Shown: positions 1 through 7,980, counted from the first letter of the stretch. The stretch: DNA of 51,285 nucleotides from Pseudolabrys sp. (GCA_022841665.1 JALHRB010000023.1:1-51285); one strand, 5' to 3'. The notes: generated by a model from the letters alone, not told the origin. Numbers and translations are program-made.

Positions 1-2
1 AG

Positions 3-1520
3 CGGCTAACCCTTTCTGAATCCGCGCTTTTAGTGGCCTTGCCGCAGTCGCCGGAACGGCGTCGGCCCGACCGCCACGCTGCCGCCGCGCGCGCCGCGCG
101 CGACCGCGTGCTCGACCGCGCCGCCGCGCAAGGACTTGTTCCGTCGGACGAAATCGCGCGCGCCAAGGCGGAGCCGGTGCCGAACAACCGCAGGCCCTTG
201 CCGGTGCTGGCCCCGCATGCCGCCGACAGGATCGTCGGGGCCGAACCCGAACATCCGGTCCACAGGCTCACCATCGATGCGCCGTTGCAGCGGACACTGG
301 AGGACTTGGCCAAATCGCGCGCCGAGACGCTGGGGCCGGAGATTTCGGTCGCGCTCGTCGCGGTCGATCACGCGTCCGGCGAGGTGCTGGCCCGCGTCGG
401 CTCGTCCGACTATTTCGACACGCGCCGCGCCGGCCAGGTCGACATGACGCAGGCGCTGCGCTCGCCCGGCTCGACGCTCAAGCCTTTCATCTACGGGCTC
501 GCCTTCGAGGACGGGCTCATCCATCCCGAAACATTGATCGACGACCGCCCGCAACGTTACGGCGGCTACACGCCGGAAAACTTCGATCTCACCTTCCAGG
601 GCACCGTCAGCGTGCGCAAGGCGTTGCAGTTGTCGCTCAACGTGCCGGCCATCGCGGTGCTCGGCAAAGTCGGCGTTAGCCGGCTGAGCGCGCGGCTCGG
701 CCAGGTCGGCGCCGGCCTGGTGCTGCCGAAGGGCGAGGCGCCCGGCCTCGCCATGGGGCTCGGCGGCGTCGGCGTGACGCTTTCCGATTTGACGATGCTC
801 TACGCCGGCTTGGCGCGGGGCGGGGCGGCGCTGCCGCTGGCCGAGCGGGCAGGCGAGGCGGCAGGCCTCCCGCGCCGGCTGCTCGACCCGGTCGCCGCCT
901 GGTACGTTGGTAATGTCCTGCTTGGCGCGCCGCCGCCCGACAATGCCCCGCTCGGCCGCATCGCCTTCAAGACCGGCACCTCCTACGGCTACCGCGACGC
1001 CTGGGCGGTCGGCTTCGACGGCCGGTTGACCGTCGGCGTCTGGGTCGGCCGCGCCGACGGCGCGCCGGTGCCGGGGCTGATCGGGCGCACCGCCGCCGCC
1101 CCGATCCTGTTCGACGCTTTTGCCCGTTCCGGCCACACGCCGGCCTCTTTACCGCCCGCACCCAAGGGCGTGATCGTCGCCAGTAACGGCAAATTACCGC
1201 CGCCTTTACAGCGCTTTAGCCCGGCATCCGGGGTGGGCGAGGTGGCCGAGCCGCCGCGCATCATGTTTCCGCCGGACGGGGCACGGCTGGAGCTGGTGGC
1301 CCAGGTGGAGCTGCTGGGCCAGGCGGCCCAGGTGGAGCCGCTGGCGCTGAAGATCGCCGGCGGCCGCGCGCCGCTGACCGTCCTGGTCAATGGCGTCCCG
1401 CTCGCTGCCCAAGGGGGCCGCCGTACGCTATTCTTCCAGCCGGACGGCCCCGGATTCGTCCGCCTGACCGTCATGGATGCACGCGGGGCCGCCGACACTG
1501 TGACCGTAAGGTTGCAGTAG
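3..1520 (+). CDS. pbpC: Penicillin-binding protein 1C, C-terminal part (5' truncated by window)
   Basis: Bifunctional peptidoglycan glycosyltransferase/transpeptidase of the PBP1C class, acting in the periplasm on lipid II and glycan strands. The frame is open to the window edge (from base 3) and reads LTLSESALLVALPQSPE, the typical end of the GT51 domain, so the gene starts outside; the GTG at 33 is not a real start. The transpeptidase domain shows the SxxK motif STLK (Ser codon at 471), the SLN motif shortly after, and KTGTS (Lys codon at 969). The tail, roughly from base 1240, fits the PBP1C C-terminal domain. No other gene is in the same transcript visibly; the next start is 76 bp away. 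Confidence 0.93.
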   Translation, partial: RLTLSESALLVALPQSPERRRPDRHAAAARAARDRVLDRAAAQGLVPSDEIARAKAEPVPNNRRPLPVLAPHAADRIVGAEPEHPVHRLTIDAPLQRTLEDLAKSRAETLGPEISVALVAVDHASGEVLARVGSSDYFDTRRAGQVDMTQALRSPGSTLKPFIYGLAFEDGLIHPETLIDDRPQRYGGYTPENFDLTFQGTVSVRKALQLSLNVPAIAVLGKVGVSRLSARLGQVGAGLVLPKGEAPGLAMGLGGVGVTLSDLTMLYAGLARGGAALPLAERAGEAAGLPRRLLDPVAAWYVGNVLLGAPPPDNAPLGRIAFKTGTSYGYRDAWAVGFDGRLTVGVWVGRADGAPVPGLIGRTAAAPILFDAFARSGHTPASLPPAPKGVIVASNGKLPPPLQRFSPASGVGEVAEPPRIMFPPDGARLELVAQVELLGQAAQVEPLALKIAGGRAPLTVLVNGVPLAAQGGRRTLFFQPDGPGFVRLTVMDARGAADTVTVRLQ

Positions 1521-1596
1521 CCGCCTAATCACGGTCCGTGCCGCAAAAGCGTATTGTCCACGGACAGTTACTGGGCGAGAAACCGGCTCGAAGCCG

Positions 1597-3318
1597 ATGA
1601 GCACGACCGTCAACGAGGAGCGGCAGTCTCTTGCATCGACGCGGGGGTTAGCCGCGGCGCTCGACTGGGCTTGCGCCTCGCACGCCCGTGCCGCCGCCCT
1701 GCTGCTGGCCTTTGCGCTGCTCGCCTTCCTGCCCGGCTTCTTTCAGATCCCGCCGGTGGACCGCGACGAAGCCCGCTTCGCGCAGGCCACCAAGCAGATG
1801 CTGGAGACCGGCGAGTACGTCGACATCCGTTTCCAGGACGAGGTCCGCTACAAGAAGCCGGTCGGCATCTACTGGCTGCAAGCGGCCGCGGTCAAAACCG
1901 GCGAAGCGCTCGGCGTGCCGGAAGCGCGCACGACGATCTGGCTTTACCGGCTGCCGTCGCTGGTCGGCGCGATCGGCGCCGTGCTGGTGACCTACTGGGC
2001 GGCGCTCGCTTTCGTTTCCCGCCGGGCGGCGCTGCTCGCCGCGCTGATGATGGCGAGCTCGATCCTGCTCGGGGTCGAGGCGCGGCTGGCAAAGACCGAC
2101 GCGGCGTTGCTTCTGACCGCCGTCACCGCGATGGGCGCAATGGCGCGCATCTATCTGCCGACGCGCCGCGTGCCGGGCACCAAGATCGGCTGGCGGATGC
2201 CGGCGCTGCTGTGGACGGCGATCGCCGCCGGCGTGCTGCTCAAAGGTCCGCTGATCCTGATGTTCGTCGCGCTCACGGCGCTGGCGCTCTCAATCGCCGA
2301 CCGCTCGGCGCGCTGGATACTCGCGTTGCGCCCCTTCACCGGCTTCCTCTGGATGATCCTGCTCGTGCTGCCGTGGTTCGTGGCCATCGTCCTGAAATCG
2401 GGCGACAGCTTTTTCATGAAGGCGCTCGGCGAGGACATGCTGTCCAAGGTCGCGAGCGGGCAGGAGGCGCACGGCGCGCCGCCCGGTTACTACTTCGCTT
2501 TGTTCTGGGTCACGTTCTGGCCGGGCTCGGTGCTGGCCGGCCTTGCCGCGCCGATGGTGTGGAAGGCCAGGCGCGAGCCGGGCGCGCAGTTCCTGCTCGC
2601 CTGGCTGGTGCCGTCCTGGCTGGTGTTCGAGGCGGTGATGACCAAGCTGCCGCATTACGTGCTGCCGCTCTATCCGGCCATTGCCATCCTGATCGCCGGC
2701 ATTCTCGAGCCGGGCGGCCTCGCCAAGATCCGCTGGATGATCCGCGGCACCGTCGGCTGGTTCGTATTTCCCGGTGTCATCGCCATCGGCGTGGTGGCGA
2801 TCTTCATCGTGTTCGGCCGCGACCTCGGCCTCATCGCCTGGCCGTTCGCGGCGGCGGCGGCGATCTTGGGCCTGTTCGCCTGGTGGCTCTACGAAGTCGA
2901 CGGCGCGCAGCGCTCGTTGCTGCGCGCGGCGATGGCGTCGGTGTTCATCGCCATCACAGTCTATGCGGTGACGTTCCCGTCGCTGCCGATACTGTTTCCG
3001 AGCGCGTTGATCGCCAGCGAGGTGAAGGCCGCCGGCTGCAAAGAGCCGCACGTCGCTTCGACCTTCGCCTATCAGGAGCCGAGCCTGGTGTTCCTGCTCG
3101 GCACTGCCACGCGCTTCACCGACGGGGCGGGCGCCGCCGAATTCCTGCGCGCGGGGTCCTGCCACTTCGCGCTCATCGATCCGCGCAGCGAGCGCAGCTT
3201 CGTGCAGCGCGCCAATGCCGTCGGCCTGCGCTATGCGCTGAGCCAGCGCATCGAGGGCTACAATATCAGCATCGGCAAGCCGGTGGTGCTGACCGTGTTC
3301 CGTTCGGCCGAGCCATGA
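1597..3318 (+). CDS. ArnT-like GT-C glycosyltransferase (polyprenyl-phosphate sugar donor)
   Basis: Polytopic inner-membrane glycosyltransferase of the GT39/GT83 (PMT/ArnT) type, 573 aa. These enzymes move a sugar from a polyprenyl phosphate carrier to lipid A or another periplasmic acceptor. The first periplasmic loop carries the acidic DRDEARFAQ motif and, shortly after, KKPVGIYWLQ, both characteristic of ArnT relatives; about a dozen hydrophobic segments follow. The stop overlaps the next gene's start by 4 nt, and a PAP2 phosphatase, GT2 synthase and LAB_N protein follow, so it probably belongs to a lipid A modification operon. Rhizobial Rgt galacturonosyltransferases are of this type, but the sugar (aminoarabinose, galacturonate, mannose) cannot be read from the sequence. 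Confidence 0.85.
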   Translation: MSTTVNEERQSLASTRGLAAALDWACASHARAAALLLAFALLAFLPGFFQIPPVDRDEARFAQATKQMLETGEYVDIRFQDEVRYKKPVGIYWLQAAAVKTGEALGVPEARTTIWLYRLPSLVGAIGAVLVTYWAALAFVSRRAALLAALMMASSILLGVEARLAKTDAALLLTAVTAMGAMARIYLPTRRVPGTKIGWRMPALLWTAIAAGVLLKGPLILMFVALTALALSIADRSARWILALRPFTGFLWMILLVLPWFVAIVLKSGDSFFMKALGEDMLSKVASGQEAHGAPPGYYFALFWVTFWPGSVLAGLAAPMVWKARREPGAQFLLAWLVPSWLVFEAVMTKLPHYVLPLYPAIAILIAGILEPGGLAKIRWMIRGTVGWFVFPGVIAIGVVAIFIVFGRDLGLIAWPFAAAAAILGLFAWWLYEVDGAQRSLLRAAMASVFIAITVYAVTFPSLPILFPSALIASEVKAAGCKEPHVASTFAYQEPSLVFLLGTATRFTDGAGAAEFLRAGSCHFALIDPRSERSFVQRANAVGLRYALSQRIEGYNISIGKPVVLTVFRSAEP

Positions 3319-4160
3319 CGGCGGTGAACGGGATCGGCCACGACAGACCGGAGCCTGCCTGGCGGCGATGCGCCATGAACGTCATGGCGGCTTTGAAGAT
3401 GCTCGCGCGTCCTGCTCGCATCACGCCCGGCGCGCCGTTCTTTCCGGCGCCGCGCCAGCTTGCGATCATCACGGGCGTTCTCCTGGCCGTGCTGCTGGCC
3501 GGGATGGCCTATGTCGACATCCCTGCGTCGAACGCGGCCACGCGCATGCCGCGCTGGCTGATCTCGTTCTTCGACGAGATCACCGACTACGGCAAATCGG
3601 GCTGGTTCCTCTGGCCGCTCGGCATTCTCTTTCTGCTGCTGGCGGCGCTGCCGCCGATCCTGCCGCGCGTCAACCAACTGGTGCTCGCCGCGATCATGGT
3701 GCGGGTCGGATTCCTGTTTATGGCGATCGCCATGCCGGGCCTGTTTGTCACCGTCATCAAGCGCGTGATCGGGCGCGCCCGCCCGCTGGTGGCGAGCCAC
3801 ACCGACCCCTTTGCCTTCAGCCCGTTTCGATGGACGTCCGAGTATGCCGGCCTGCCGTCCGGCCACGCGACCACGGCCTTTTCGGTGCTGGTGGCTTTCG
3901 GGATTCTGTTCCCGCGCGCGCGGCCGTTGCTGGCGCTCTATGCCGCGCTGATCGTCATCAGCCGGGTGGTGGTGACGGCGCATTATCCGACCGACGTGCT
4001 GGCCGGCGCCTTGGTCGGCACCCTGGGCGTGCTGCTGGTGCGGCGCTATTTCGCGCTCCGCCGTCTCGGCTTCGCCATCGGCACCGACGGCGTCCCGCAT
4101 GCTTATCCGGGGCCGTCGCGCCGGCGGATCAAAGCTGTTGCCCGCGGACTATTGGCTTAA
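3315..4160 (+). CDS. PAP2-family phosphatase (LpxE/LpxF-like lipid phosphatase)
   Basis: Integral membrane phosphatase of the PAP2 superfamily, 281 aa. All three motifs are intact: KRVIGRARP (from K149), PSGH (181-184) and SRVVVTAHYPTD (S216, R217, H223, D227), with five to six membrane segments. Enzymes of this type dephosphorylate lipid A or undecaprenyl diphosphate on the periplasmic face. The ATG at 3315 overlaps the upstream TGA (ATGA), arguing for translational coupling; an in-frame ATG at 3375 gives a shorter, equally plausible start. With an ArnT-like transferase upstream and a GT2 downstream, removal of a lipid A phosphate before sugar addition is the likely job. An UppP-like role is the alternative. 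Confidence 0.82.
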   Translation: MTAVNGIGHDRPEPAWRRCAMNVMAALKMLARPARITPGAPFFPAPRQLAIITGVLLAVLLAGMAYVDIPASNAATRMPRWLISFFDEITDYGKSGWFLWPLGILFLLLAALPPILPRVNQLVLAAIMVRVGFLFMAIAMPGLFVTVIKRVIGRARPLVASHTDPFAFSPFRWTSEYAGLPSGHATTAFSVLVAFGILFPRARPLLALYAALIVISRVVVTAHYPTDVLAGALVGTLGVLLVRRYFALRRLGFAIGTDGVPHAYPGPSRRRIKAVARGLLA

Positions 4161-4170
4161 TAAGACACAG

Positions 4171-4242
4171 GCCGCATTGATGGCCGTTTTGAACGCCGCT
4201 TTTGACGCCGCTTTAAACGCCGCTGTTAACGCTGCTTGGGGC
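4171..4242. repeat. 12-bp imperfect tandem repeat, about six units
   Basis: Six consecutive 12-bp units start at 4171, 4183, 4195, 4207, 4219 and 4231. Reading the plus strand they are GCCGCATTGATG, GCCGTTTTGAAC, GCCGCTTTTGAC, GCCGCTTTAAAC, GCCGCTGTTAAC and the decayed GCTGCTTGGGGC. The array fills most of the gap between the PAP2 stop and the GT2 start. It is T-rich compared with the surrounding DNA. No annotated gene covers it. Confidence 0.85.
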
Positions 4243-4259
4243 CACGGGACCTGCGACAG

Positions 4260-4988
4260 ATGACGAGCAACGATCCGGCGGTGTCCGTCGTGGTGCCGGT
4301 GCGCAACGAAGCCGCCAATATCGCGCCGCTGGTCGGCGAGATCGCCGCCGCGCTGCAAGGCCAATGGCCGTTCGAGGTCGTCTACGTCAATGACGGTTCG
4401 AGCGACGGCACCGAGGACGAGCTCAAGCGCCTGATGGGCCTGCATCCCTGGCTGCGCCGGGTGCGCCACAAGCAGTCCTGCGGCCAGTCGGCGGCGGTGC
4501 GCTCGGGCGTGAAGGCCGCGCGCGCGCCGCTGGTGGTGACGCTCGACGGCGACGGCCAGAACGATCCGGCCTTCCTGCCGGCGCTGCTGCGCGCCCTGCA
4601 AGCGGACGAGCGCCTCGGCCTGATCGCGGGCCAGCGCGTCGGCCGCAAGGCGACCGGCTTCAAGAAGCTGCAATCGCGCATCGCCAACGGCGTGCGCAAC
4701 GCCATCCTGCGCGACGGCACGCGCGACAGCGGCTGCGGGCTGAAGGCGTTCCGCCGCGACCTGTTCCTCGGCCTGCCGTATTTCGACGGCCTGCACCGCT
4801 TCCTGCCGGCGCTGGTGCGGCGCGACGGCTACGGCATCGGCTATGTCGACGTGGTCGACCGGCCGCGTGCGCACGGCGTGTCGAACTACGGCATGTGGGA
4901 CCGGCTATGGGTCGGCATTCTCGACCTGGCCGGCGTGTGGTGGCTCATCCGCCGCAGGAAACGTGTACCGGAAATCTCGGAGGACTAG
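4260..4988 (+). CDS. GT2 family glycosyltransferase (polyprenyl-phosphate sugar synthase, DPM/ArnC-like)
   Basis: Cytosolic family 2 glycosyltransferase, 242 aa from the ATG at 4260 (a TTG 24 nt upstream is less likely). It has the GT-A signature: VSVVVPVRNEAANI near the N-terminus, VYVNDGSSDGT for nucleotide-sugar binding, and LDGDGQNDP with the DxD-type metal site. A hydrophobic tail (WVGILDLAGVWWLI) may anchor it. Family members charge a polyprenyl phosphate with a sugar that a GT-C enzyme then uses, which fits the ArnT-like gene at 1597. Its stop codon TAG abuts the ATG of the LAB_N gene with no gap. Rhizobial RgtE is a comparable enzyme; the sugar is unknown here. Confidence 0.85.
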   Translation: MTSNDPAVSVVVPVRNEAANIAPLVGEIAAALQGQWPFEVVYVNDGSSDGTEDELKRLMGLHPWLRRVRHKQSCGQSAAVRSGVKAARAPLVVTLDGDGQNDPAFLPALLRALQADERLGLIAGQRVGRKATGFKKLQSRIANGVRNAILRDGTRDSGCGLKAFRRDLFLGLPYFDGLHRFLPALVRRDGYGIGYVDVVDRPRAHGVSNYGMWDRLWVGILDLAGVWWLIRRRKRVPEISED

Positions 4989-5318
4989 ATGCTGATCGAT
5001 ATCGCCAATTCCGTCGGTGGCTATCTGCACGACGTATTCGTGGGCAACCTCGATTGGGGGATTTTGATCGGCTACGTCGCGCAGGCTTTGTTCGCCATGC
5101 GCTTCGTGGTGCAGTGGATCGCCTCCGAGCGCGCGGGGCGAAGCGTGGTGCCGACGGCGTTCTGGGTGTTCTCGATCGGCGGCGGCGTGATGCTGCTCGC
5201 CTATGCGCTCTACCGCAAAGACCCGGTCTTCATCATCGGCCAGGCCTTCGGACTGTTCGTCTATCTGCGCAACCTGCAGTTCGTGCTGCGCGGGAAAGGG
5301 CAGGGCGCGGTGGCCTGA
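4989..5318 (+). CDS. Lipid A biosynthesis N-terminal domain (LAB_N) membrane protein
   Basis: Small inner-membrane protein of 109 aa with three predicted membrane segments (about residues 20-42, 55-76 and 79-98). The stretch FVVQWIASERAGRSVVP is typical of the LAB_N family, found as a stand-alone protein or as an N-terminal extension of some LpxB proteins. Stand-alone members commonly sit next to GT2/ArnT-like genes, and the fold resembles small multidrug-resistance carriers such as ArnE/ArnF, so flipping or docking of the sugar-loaded polyprenyl lipid is a reasonable inference. It starts on the base after the GT2 stop, ends the envelope operon, and is followed at once by a palindromic repeat. 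Confidence 0.82.
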   Translation: MLIDIANSVGGYLHDVFVGNLDWGILIGYVAQALFAMRFVVQWIASERAGRSVVPTAFWVFSIGGGVMLLAYALYRKDPVFIIGQAFGLFVYLRNLQFVLRGKGQGAVA

Positions 5319-5319
5319 A

Positions 5320-5396
5320 CTAGTGGTCCGATTCTAACATTCGCATCCCGCTTCAGCAGGCACCGTTTGCGAATGTTAGAATCAAAAGACCACTAG
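5320..5396. repeat. Inverted-repeat element A (CTAGTGGTC ends)
   Basis: A 77-bp palindromic element. Outer arms CTAGTGGTC (5320-5328) and GACCACTAG (5388-5396) are perfect inverted copies, and inner arms ATTCTAACATTCGC (5331-5344) and GCGAATGTTAGAAT (5369-5382) pair perfectly. The central loop is 24 nt. It begins 2 nt after the LAB_N stop, so its transcript would form a long hairpin and could act as a terminator. No open reading frame is inside; it resembles a non-autonomous intergenic repeat (REP/MITE-like). Confidence 0.85.
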
Positions 5397-5410
5397 CAAG
5401 TATAAGTATC

Positions 5411-5487
5411 TAGTGGAGCTTTGAATTTGACATTCGCGTCGCGAGCCCGCTGCCAAGTGGGTCGCGAATGTCAAATCCGCTCCACTA
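5411..5487. repeat. Inverted-repeat element B (TAGTGGAGC ends), related to element A
   Basis: A second 77-bp palindrome. Outer arms are TAGTGGAGC (5411-5419) and GCTCCACTA (5479-5487), inner arms ATTTGACATTCGC (5425-5437) and GCGAATGTCAAAT (5464-5476). The shared TAGTGG ends, the ACATTCGC core and the equal length show it belongs to the same family as the copy 15 bp upstream, though the arms have diverged in a compensated way. Its last bases (CTA, 5485-5487) are the stop codon of the convergent metC gene. Confidence 0.85.
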
Positions 5488-6681
5488 ACGCGCCGCCGCC
5501 ATGGCCGCAAAGCCCGCGTCGAGGTCGGCGATGAGGTCGCCGGGGTCTTCCAGCCCGATGTGAAAGCGCAAGGTCGGGCCGCCCGGCGCCCATGTGGTCG
5601 CCGTGCGGTACTCCGCGCAATCGAACAGGATCACCAGGCTCTCGAAGCCGCCCCACGAAAAGCCCATGCCGAACAGCGCAAGCGCGTTCATGAAGGCATG
5701 CACGGCCTTGTCGGCGCAAGGCTTGAGCACGATGCTGAACAGGCCGCTGGCGCCGGTGAAGTCGCGCTTCCAGATGGCATGGCCGGGATCGCTCTCGAGC
5801 GCCGGGTGCAGCACGCGCAGCACTTCCGGCCGCTGCGCCAGCCAGCGCGCGACCTGCACGCCGGATGCGTTGTGCCGCGCCAGCCGCACCGCCATCGTGC
5901 GCAGGCCGCGCAACGCGAGATACATGTCGTCCGGGCCCACGCAGAGGCCCATGGTGTAGACGGTGGTCTTGAGCGCCGGCAGCGCCTTGGCGTTGGCCGC
6001 GACGCAGCCGAACATGATGTCGGAATGGCCGCCGATATATTTCGTGCCGGCCTGGATCGACAGGTCGACGCCCTTTTCGAAGGCGTCGTAATAGAGCGGC
6101 GTCGCCCAGGTATTGTCCATCAGCACCAGCGCGCCCTTGTCGTGCGCGACCTTGGCGATGGCCGGGATGTCCTGCATCTCGAAGCTCTGCGAGCCGGGCG
6201 CCTCGGTGAACACGGCGCGCGTATTGGGCTTGAACAGCTTGCCGATGCCGGCCCCGATCAGCGGGTCATAATAGGTGGTCTCGACCCCCATGCGCTTGAA
6301 CACGCCGTCGCAGAAGACACGCGTGGGCCGGTAGACGCTGTCGGTGACCAGAATGTGATCGCCGGCGCCTGCGACCGATAGCAGCGCGGTCGAGATCGCG
6401 GCCAAACCCGACGGCAGCAGCGCAACGCCGGCGCAGCCTTCGCCCTCCATTTCGGCCAGCGCGTTCTCCAGCGCTTCCGAAGTGGGCGTTCCGCGCCGGC
6501 CATATTGGTATTTGGCGCGGTGCGCGACCTGATCCTCGGCGGTCGGATAAAGCACCGTGGAGGCGTGATAGACGGGCGGATTGACGAAGCCGTGATAGGC
6601 CTGCGGATCGCGGCCGGCATTGACGAGCCGGGTCTCCGGCTTGAGCGGCGTCGTGCGCGGGGTCTTGGGGGGCTTGCTCAT
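5485..6681 (-). CDS. metC: Cystathionine beta-lyase
   Basis: PLP enzyme of the Cys/Met metabolism family, 398 aa, cleaving cystathionine to homocysteine, pyruvate and ammonia on the way to methionine. The Schiff-base lysine is K214 in SIQAGTKYIGGHSD, preceded by LMDNTWATP around residue 190; the GRRGTPT segment near residue 62 is typical of the family. The ATG at 6681 is chosen because the frame upstream runs antisense into aapJ. Its stop codon lies in the terminal bases of an intergenic inverted repeat. The neighbourhood (aapJQMP, then sseA/alaX/cysK) is devoted to amino-acid and sulfur metabolism. Related gamma-lyase or cystathionine gamma-synthase activity is possible but the MetC subgroup fits best. 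Confidence 0.88.
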   Translation of the reverse strand: MSKPPKTPRTTPLKPETRLVNAGRDPQAYHGFVNPPVYHASTVLYPTAEDQVAHRAKYQYGRRGTPTSEALENALAEMEGEGCAGVALLPSGLAAISTALLSVAGAGDHILVTDSVYRPTRVFCDGVFKRMGVETTYYDPLIGAGIGKLFKPNTRAVFTEAPGSQSFEMQDIPAIAKVAHDKGALVLMDNTWATPLYYDAFEKGVDLSIQAGTKYIGGHSDIMFGCVAANAKALPALKTTVYTMGLCVGPDDMYLALRGLRTMAVRLARHNASGVQVARWLAQRPEVLRVLHPALESDPGHAIWKRDFTGASGLFSIVLKPCADKAVHAFMNALALFGMGFSWGGFESLVILFDCAEYRTATTWAPGGPTLRFHIGLEDPGDLIADLDAGFAAMAAAR

Positions 6682-6891
6682 AGGAACGGCATATCGGCCG
6701 CATCTCCGCGCAGCGTCAACCCCTTGACCTTGCAACCCGTTCGTTCTGGAATGGCCGGTGCCGAGGGGAGCTCGGAGAGAAGGCCAGCATTGTCGCCGTT
6801 TCCGCTGCGGAGCCAAGGCTCGGTGGCGGAGCGGCATGTTGACCGCCCAGTGTGGGCGCCGCATCCCGTTCGCGCAGTAGGGGTCGTTCCG

Positions 6892-7902
6892 ATGAAGAAA
6901 TTTGCCGCACTGCTTGCGTTGGCCGCGCTCGTATTCGCCCAAGATGCCACGGCGCAGACGCTGAAAACGGTGAAGGACCGGGGCATACTGAACTGCGGCG
7001 CCAACGGCACGCTGGCCGGCTTCGGCCTTCCGGACGCGCAGGGCAACTGGACCGGCCTCGACGTCGATTTCTGCCGCGCGATCGCGGCGGCCATCTTCAA
7101 CGACGTGAAGAAAGTGAAATTCGTGCCGCTGTCGGCGAAGGACCGCTTCACCGCGCTGCAATCCGGCGAGGTCGACGTGCTGGCCCGCAACACCACCTGG
7201 ACGTCGTCGCGCGACACCTCGCTCGGCCTCAACTTCACGGGCGTCAATTACTACGACGGGCAAGGCTTCATCGTGCGCAAGGCGCTGAAGGTGAATTCGG
7301 GGCTCGAACTCAATGGCGCGTCGGTTTGCGTGCAGCAAGGCACCACCACCGAGCTCAACCTGGCCGACTTCTTCCGTTCGCACAACATGCAGCTCAAGTC
7401 GGTCACCTTCGCTACCGCCAACGAGGCGGTGAAGGCCTACGACGCCGGGCGCTGCGACGCCTACACGACGGACGCTTCCGGCCTTTATTCGGAACGTCTC
7501 CGTCTCGCCAATGCCAACGACCACATCATCCTGCCGGAAATCATCTCCAAGGAGCCGCTCGGGCCGGCCGTGCGCCACGGCGACGAGCAGTGGTTCGACG
7601 TCGTGAAGTGGGTCCTGTTCGCGATGATCAACGCGGAAGAGCTCAACATCACCTCGAAGAACGTCGACGAGGCGTTGAAGTCGAACAATCCGGAGATCAA
7701 GCGCTTCGTCGGCACCGAGGGCAATTACGGCGAGCAGCTCGGCCTGACCAAGGACTGGGCGGTGCGCATCGTCAAGCTGGTGGGCAATTACGGCGAAGTG
7801 TTCGAGCGCAACGTGGGGCAGGGCTCCCCGTTGAAGATCGACCGCGGCCTGAACCGCCTGTGGAACAAGGGCGGCATCCAATACGCGCCGCCGATCCGCT
7901 GA
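6892..7902 (+). CDS. aapJ: General L-amino-acid ABC transporter, periplasmic binding protein
   Basis: Periplasmic solute-binding protein of 336 aa, first gene of aapJQMP. A signal peptide ends near AQDATAQ (about residue 22), and the mature protein begins with TLKTVKDRGILNCG, the usual start of the SBP_bac_3 family. Length and the GFGLPDAQGNWTGLDVDFCRA region match AapJ of rhizobia, which binds a broad range of polar L-amino acids. The next gene is 78 bp away, across a hairpin that could stabilise the upstream message so that this protein is made in excess, as is usual for binding proteins. Confidence 0.9.
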   Translation: MKKFAALLALAALVFAQDATAQTLKTVKDRGILNCGANGTLAGFGLPDAQGNWTGLDVDFCRAIAAAIFNDVKKVKFVPLSAKDRFTALQSGEVDVLARNTTWTSSRDTSLGLNFTGVNYYDGQGFIVRKALKVNSGLELNGASVCVQQGTTTELNLADFFRSHNMQLKSVTFATANEAVKAYDAGRCDAYTTDASGLYSERLRLANANDHIILPEIISKEPLGPAVRHGDEQWFDVVKWVLFAMINAEELNITSKNVDEALKSNNPEIKRFVGTEGNYGEQLGLTKDWAVRIVKLVGNYGEVFERNVGQGSPLKIDRGLNRLWNKGGIQYAPPIR

Positions 7903-7911
7903 CCGGATGCA

Positions 7912-7930
7912 GACGCCGCGCGCCGGCGTC
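7912..7930 (+). promoter_or_regulatory. Intercistronic hairpin between aapJ and aapQ
   Basis: GACGCCG (7912-7918) pairs perfectly with CGGCGTC (7924-7930) across a 5-nt loop. There is no T-run after it, so mRNA protection or partial attenuation is more likely than full termination. A six-codon reading frame (ATG at 7960, stop 7978-7980) follows and ends exactly at the aapQ start codon. Confidence 0.5.
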
Positions 7931-7980
7931 AAAGAGGTGCGGGGAGCGCGGGCGCCGTCATGAAACCCGGCGAGGGGTAG

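Noticed and set aside
1554-3314. Long open frame before the PAP2 phosphatase
   Set aside because: The frame continues upstream by chance, overlapping the ArnT-like gene in another frame; the phosphatase begins at 3315 with an ATGA coupling.
4171-4242. CRISPR array
   Set aside because: Units are contiguous 12-mers with no spacers and no cas genes in the window.
5320-5487. Insertion sequence
   Set aside because: Each palindrome is 77 bp without a transposase frame; at most a non-autonomous element.
6682-7932. N-terminal extension of metC on the minus strand
   Set aside because: The frame is open but runs antisense through aapJ; family start is the ATG at 6681.
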